Source of the DNA: Phycisphaerae bacterium
Lineage (GTDB): Bacteria > Planctomycetota > Phycisphaerae > Phycisphaerales > Phycisphaeraceae
Direction: 5' to 3'
NCBI GenBank assembly: GCA_002688155.1
Contig: NZCH01000120.1
Coordinates: 1-10,104, forward strand
Length of the DNA: 10,104 nucleotides
The position numbers and the translations under genes were made by a program. Position 1 is the first letter of the stretch; every line of letters begins with the position of its first letter. The notes below the pieces were generated by a model. It made no database searches and was not told the DNA's origin. It was given only the letters and a program-made list of their open reading frames with translations. Positions 6,151 to 10,104 of the stretch are shown piece by piece.

Positions 6151-7305
6151 TCACGGCAGCGCATCGATCAATCGATCAATCTGCGCCTCGGTGTTGTAGA
6201 AATGCGGGCTCGCACGCAATCGCCCTTCGCGCATGACGATGATAATGCCCAGTTTCTGTAGGTCGGCGACGATCTGTTTCGCGGACGCGCTGTTCGAGGG
6301 ATCCCTGCGTGGTGGGTCGAACGACACAATGCCGCTTCGCTGTCCGTCACCGCGGGGGCTGAACACCCGGTATCGCTTCGCCGCCATGCCTTCACACAGC
6401 CGCGTTGTCAGCGTGTTGATGCGCGACCAGACATGATCCATGCCGACTTCAAGCAGCAGTTCAATGCTCGCGCCCAGCGCGAGGATGCCTGGGATGTTGT
6501 AACTGCCGGGTTCGAACCGCCGCGCGTCGCGCTCGAACTCGAAGCGGTAGTCGCCGTAATTGGCCGCATCGACCATGTTCATCCACCCGATGACGGCGGG
6601 GTGAAGTGTTTCGATAAGGTCGTGCCTGCAGTAGAAGATGCCGCAACCTTCGGGCGCGAGCATCCATTTGTGCCCATCGGCGGCCAGGAAGTCAACACCC
6701 ATGGTGTGCACGTCGAAGGGTATGGCGCCGACGCTCTGGATCGCATCGACGCACAGGTAACCGCCGGCCTTGTGCACCATGTCCGCGATGGGCTTAAGGT
6801 CGATGCGAAAGCCCGACGCGTACTGCACGTGCGAAATGGCAACGACGCGCGTGCGGTCGGTGATCGCGTCGATGACTTCTTCGACGTCGATACTTCCGTC
6901 GGGAAGCTGGGCGACTTCAGTGACACGTACGCCCAGTCGGGTCAGGTCTTCCCACGGGTATCGGTTGGCGGGATACTCGACGTTGGTGATGACGACGTGA
7001 TCACCACGTTGCCAGTCGAGCCCACGGGCGACGAGGTTGAGGCCGGCCGAGGTGTTGGCGATGAAGGCAATCTCGTGCTCACCGGTGGCACCGATCAGTT
7101 TGGCTGCGGCTGCCTTGACCTGTCGGGCCCGGGCGTACCAGGACGCTTTGACGTACGCGCTGTAACTGGCCTGCCGCGCGTATTCATGCACCGCGTCCGC
7201 CGCCCGCGCACTGATCGGCGCCACGCCAGCATGGTTGAAAAACGCCAGCGTGTTGACGATGGGGAATTCCGCTGATATGTCCAATGTGGTCAGTGCATCC
7301 GCCAC
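6151..7305 (-). CDS. Class V aminotransferase-fold PLP-dependent enzyme
   Basis: The 384-residue protein is a fold-type I PLP enzyme of the class V group (cysteine desulfurase / isopenicillin N epimerase / kynureninase relatives). The PLP lysine is K213 in AADGHKWMLAP, with D187 and Q190 (VDAIQSVGA) for the pyridine ring and N84-T85-S86 near the phosphate site. The C-terminal RLRASPHFYNTEAQID block carries the arginine that normally holds the substrate carboxylate. The mobile loop with the catalytic cysteine of NifS/SufS is not visible, so cysteine desulfurase activity is unlikely; an epimerase-like or lyase role is more likely, substrate unknown. It is cytoplasmic. The start is GTG at 7303-7305, without a strong Shine-Dalgarno. 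It is divergent from the TPR-peptidase gene and convergent with the LolA-like gene, with no room for a normal terminator between the latter two. Confidence 0.88.
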   Translation of the reverse strand: MADALTTLDISAEFPIVNTLAFFNHAGVAPISARAADAVHEYARQASYSAYVKASWYARARQVKAAAAKLIGATGEHEIAFIANTSAGLNLVARGLDWQRGDHVVITNVEYPANRYPWEDLTRLGVRVTEVAQLPDGSIDVEEVIDAITDRTRVVAISHVQYASGFRIDLKPIADMVHKAGGYLCVDAIQSVGAIPFDVHTMGVDFLAADGHKWMLAPEGCGIFYCRHDLIETLHPAVIGWMNMVDAANYGDYRFEFERDARRFEPGSYNIPGILALGASIELLLEVGMDHVWSRINTLTTRLCEGMAAKRYRVFSPRGDGQRSGIVSFDPPRRDPSNSASAKQIVADLQKLGIIIVMREGRLRASPHFYNTEAQIDRLIDALP

Positions 7306-7319
7306 AACCGGTACTCGCC

Positions 7320-7472
7320 ATGAACGTGGGGCTTACTTCCGATCCTGAACTTGCGGTTCCCCCGGTGAAACGTGCCTACGATCAACCGTATGATCATGAT
7401 ACGGTGTGCGAATGCCGCAACGCGAACAACATAATGCAACGCATGAACCTGTCAATGAGTGACGCTGGGTGA
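7320..7472 (+). CDS. Possible small ORF overlapping the TPR-peptidase start
   Basis: A 50-codon frame starts at ATG 7320 (or 62 codons from ATG 7284, which would overlap the aminotransferase start on the other strand). Its stop TGA at 7470-7472 overlaps the GTG start of the next gene in a GTGA arrangement, typical of translational coupling. The peptide contains two cysteines in VCEC and no recognisable domain. It covers the divergent spacer and the palindrome at 7385-7405, so it may simply be an open frame in regulatory DNA. Confidence 0.2.
   Translation: MNVGLTSDPELAVPPVKRAYDQPYDHDTVCECRNANNIMQRMNLSMSDAG
7385..7405. promoter_or_regulatory. Operator-like palindrome in the divergent spacer
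   Basis: ACCGTAT (7385-7391) and ATACGGT (7399-7405) are perfect seven-base inverted arms around a seven-base centre; the internal ATGATCAT is itself a perfect eight-base palindrome. It lies in the 163-base spacer between the minus-strand aminotransferase (start 7305) and the plus-strand TPR-peptidase (start 7469), where a dimeric regulator could control both. No clear -10/-35 pair was found next to it; CATAAT at 7430-7435 is a weak -10 candidate for the plus-strand gene. Confidence 0.4.
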
Positions 7473-10104
7473 ACACGGACCTGACCAGAACATCGGTGCG
7501 CGGCGCATGCATGGCAGTCATGGTGTGCATCGGCATGTTTGACGCCCACATGGCGATGGCCGACATGACGGCCGCTGAATCCCAGGCGACATCGCAGCCC
7601 GCGGACATTGACCCGCAGGCAATGCAACTGGCCGGGCTCGTGCGGCGCATACTTGACGATCCGTTGACCGATGACGCGCAACGGCGGCGCATGCTGGTGT
7701 TTCACGGCGCGTGGGATGAGCTTACTGACCCGACGCCGGCCGAGCAGGCGAGGATCGCGTGGCAGCGGTATGACGTCACGCATGCGTCGCTGGAATCACC
7801 CGACACGGATCTGCTGGCCAGGGCCCGCGCCCTTTTGTTCAAAGGTGAGCCCGCGGCAGTGCTTGCGCTTCTTGTGGATGACGGCTCGTTTGAGTCGGCG
7901 TCGCTTCGTGCGCAGGCACTTGACTGGTCGGGCCAGCGCGGCGAGGCCGCGCAGTTGCTTGCCGCGGTGCGCGACGGTCTTGCGCAGCAGACCATCGCCG
8001 ACGCCCCGCGCCTGACTGCCGCAGCCGAGGCTCTTGCGCTGCTGGCGCAACTCGAAGGTGCGCCGGCTTCACACTATCACGTGATCATGCGATTGCTGAG
8101 CAAGGCGCGCACGGACGGTGACCCGTTGTACTGGCCGGCGCTTCTGGCCGAGGGGCGACTCCTGATGGAGAAGGACAACGCGGCCGAGGCGATCAAGGCC
8201 CTGGTCGAAACGCTCAAACTTAATCCGCGCTGCGGCGAGGCATGGTACTTACTTGGCCTGGCGGCGGCGCACGGGTTCAACTTCGCTAAAGCGCAGTTCA
8301 GCGTCGATCAGTTGCGCAAGATCAATCCGGCGCATCCACTGGCGTGGATCCTTGAAGGGCACATGCTTTTGTTGCAGAAGGACCCACATGGCGCGATTGA
8401 GGTTGTTGAACAGGCGCTTGAACGGTTGCCGCGCCAGCGGGATCTGCTGGCCCTGCATGTTGCGGCGCGCGTGCTTTCCTATGACGAGGCAGCCGCAGGT
8501 GAAGCGATCGATCGGTTCAACGCGTACTACCCGAACGATGCGTTGGCTCATCACCTGGCGGGACGATATCTCGGGGCAGCACGTCAATACGACGACGGAC
8601 GCGCGATGCTCATCGAGGCGGCGGCGCGCCAGCCCAACTGGGCGGCGCCACACATTGACCTGGGCCTGCTGCTGATGCAGTTCGGTGACGAGCCCGCCGC
8701 ACGTGTGGTGCTTAAAAGGGCGGTGGCGCTCGATCCATTTCATCGCGGCGCCAGCAATCAGCTCAAACTCGTCGACCAACTTCTTACGTTTGCGGAACTG
8801 CGCAGCGCCCATTTCGTCGTGCGCTACAAGCCGGGCGTCGACGAGGTGCTGGCACGTGACATGGTCGCGCAGCTCGAATCGATCTATGAGCAGGTAACCT
8901 CGGCCCTACAACATCAACCTCATCGGACGACGATCATTGAGATCATGCCCGACGCGCAGTCGTTTGCCGTGCGTATCACCGGTCTACCGGAGATTTGGAC
9001 GATCGGCGCATGTATGGGTGACGTGATCGCGATCACACCGCCGCGCGGCGGGCCGGGTCAGCATGGACCGTTCGACTGGTATCGCGTGATCCAGCACGAG
9101 TACGTCCACACCGTCACGCTCGACCAGACGCGTAACCGAATCCCGCACTGGTTAACGGAAGCGTGCGCCGTGTGGCAGGAGCCGGGCGGGCGTGACTACA
9201 CGATGGCGCGTTTGCTCGCCGATGCGCTCAATCGTGGGGCACTATTCAAACTAAACGAAATCAATTGGGCGTTTGTCCGGCCTCGCAATTCCGGCGACCG
9301 GCCGCTCGCGTATGCACAGGCGCACTGGATGCTCGAATACATCGTTGATGTGTTTGGGCATGGCGTGGTGGTCGACATGCTCGCGCAGTTTCGCGACGGC
9401 ACGCAAGACGTTGACGCGATCGAAACCGCTACCGGCCAAACGGCGGAGCAGTTTATGGACGCATTCAAGCAGTGGGGCAGGTCACAGGTGCGAAGCTGGG
9501 GCCTGCAGCCGCGCCGCGGCGACAAGATACTGCGAAGACTGGACGGTGATGCGATCAGCCCCGGCGATCTGGCGAAGATCATCAAACAGGCTGCACAGGC
9601 ATACCCGGAGCACCCGGACTTGCTGAAGCTGCGTGCGATTGCCGCGCTTCACAACGGCGATGACGAACAGGCATGGCCGTTGGTGCAGCGCTACGCTGAT
9701 GCACGCCCGATCGATCCGTGGGCGGATTGCGCGCTGGCAAAGTTAGGAGTGCGTTTCGATCAGCATGCCATCGCCATTCGTGCGCTGGAGCAACTCGATC
9801 AAACCGAACAACAGACGGGCCAGTGGTCAAAGCAACTGGCGACGATTTATCAGGAGCAGAAGCGTTTCGATCACGCGCTTCGCGCCGTCCACAGGGCGCT
9901 GCACCGAGAACCATACGACGCAGCCTACCGTGAATTGGCCGCCACCATCGCCATGCAGGCGGGTGACCTGGTCGCAGCGTTGCGTCATCTTGTTGCGATG
10001 ACCGTGCTGGAGCCTGACCGGCCGATTCATCACGTTCGTCACGCGGCGATTCTGTGGCGCATGGACCGCGTTGATGAGGCACATGAAGCGGCGCTCAAGG
10101 CGCG
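7469..10104 (+). CDS. Exported TPR protein with a peptidase MA-like zinc metallopeptidase domain (3' end outside window)
   Basis: About 878 codons are open to the window edge, so the gene is partial. The start is GTG 7469; a TGA at 7460-7462 closes the frame upstream. Residues 1-31 form a signal peptide (R7, R11, hydrophobic GACMAVMVCIGMF, cut after AMA31). Tetratricopeptide-like helix pairs run through about 230-430 (for example AEAIKALVETLKLNPRCGEA and WAAPHIDLGLLLMQFGD). From about 444 (LRSAHFVVRY) a peptidase domain follows, with H543-E544 and H547 in HEYVH and E564 in PHWLTEACAVW, the gluzincin HExxH...E pattern with the expected 17-residue step. TPR-like repeats return from about 700 to the edge. 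It probably acts in the periplasm as a repeat-scaffolded zinc protease; the substrate is unknown. No lipobox fits the cysteines at 14 or 20. Confidence 0.88.
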   Translation, partial: MNTDLTRTSVRGACMAVMVCIGMFDAHMAMADMTAAESQATSQPADIDPQAMQLAGLVRRILDDPLTDDAQRRRMLVFHGAWDELTDPTPAEQARIAWQRYDVTHASLESPDTDLLARARALLFKGEPAAVLALLVDDGSFESASLRAQALDWSGQRGEAAQLLAAVRDGLAQQTIADAPRLTAAAEALALLAQLEGAPASHYHVIMRLLSKARTDGDPLYWPALLAEGRLLMEKDNAAEAIKALVETLKLNPRCGEAWYLLGLAAAHGFNFAKAQFSVDQLRKINPAHPLAWILEGHMLLLQKDPHGAIEVVEQALERLPRQRDLLALHVAARVLSYDEAAAGEAIDRFNAYYPNDALAHHLAGRYLGAARQYDDGRAMLIEAAARQPNWAAPHIDLGLLLMQFGDEPAARVVLKRAVALDPFHRGASNQLKLVDQLLTFAELRSAHFVVRYKPGVDEVLARDMVAQLESIYEQVTSALQHQPHRTTIIEIMPDAQSFAVRITGLPEIWTIGACMGDVIAITPPRGGPGQHGPFDWYRVIQHEYVHTVTLDQTRNRIPHWLTEACAVWQEPGGRDYTMARLLADALNRGALFKLNEINWAFVRPRNSGDRPLAYAQAHWMLEYIVDVFGHGVVVDMLAQFRDGTQDVDAIETATGQTAEQFMDAFKQWGRSQVRSWGLQPRRGDKILRRLDGDAISPGDLAKIIKQAAQAYPEHPDLLKLRAIAALHNGDDEQAWPLVQRYADARPIDPWADCALAKLGVRFDQHAIAIRALEQLDQTEQQTGQWSKQLATIYQEQKRFDHALRAVHRALHREPYDAAYRELAATIAMQAGDLVAALRHLVAMTVLEPDRPIHHVRHAAILWRMDRVDEAHEAALKA

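Noticed and set aside
6164..6181. Short ATCGATCA direct repeat
   Set aside because: It lies inside the coding end of the aminotransferase, where it encodes the IDRLID segment; this is ordinary codon repetition.
6433..7275. 280-codon open frame on the plus strand inside the aminotransferase gene
   Set aside because: It is rich in D, V and G with no family features, and lies wholly opposite a gene with an intact PLP site.

Overview
This window looks like bacterial chromosome from a Planctomycetes-type organism, possibly class Phycisphaerae. The points in favour are moderately high GC, loosely packed genes, few clear Shine-Dalgarno sites, a NIPSNAP / enolase-superfamily / aldo-keto reductase grouping, and secreted LolA-like and TPR-peptidase proteins. 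The taxonomic call is inference; there is no rRNA or other marker gene here.

Positions 1-3333 hold three genes on the minus strand: a DgoD-like enolase-superfamily dehydratase (2167-3333), a NIPSNAP-family protein (1343-1729) and an aldo-keto reductase (164-1105). They probably act in sugar or sugar-acid breakdown. They are loosely spaced. The gap between the first two (1730-2166) holds no recognisable gene. The gap between NIPSNAP and the reductase holds a possible frameshifted coding remnant. A nested inverted repeat lies directly after the reductase.

Positions 3390-3883 are a scar. A decayed, frame-broken IS3-type transposase remnant (minus strand) is followed by an imperfect dyad, then a perfect TATAAT box and a good Shine-Dalgarno leading into the plus-strand genes.

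Positions 3884-6145 carry three plus-strand genes: a short GH2-like protein that has lost the catalytic part of the fold, a four-helix membrane protein whose start sits exactly where a transcript from an upstream TATAAT box would begin, and an exported LolA-like protein that overlaps the membrane gene.

Positions 6151-7305 (minus) encode a class V PLP-dependent enzyme that converges on the LolA-like gene with a 5-base gap. From a 163-base divergent spacer containing an operator-like palindrome, a large exported TPR protein with a zinc peptidase core (7469 to the window end) runs off the right edge. I do not see a defence locus, CRISPR array, tRNA or rRNA. The most unusual items are the truncated GH2-like protein with its membrane and LolA-like neighbours, and the TPR-gluzincin protein.
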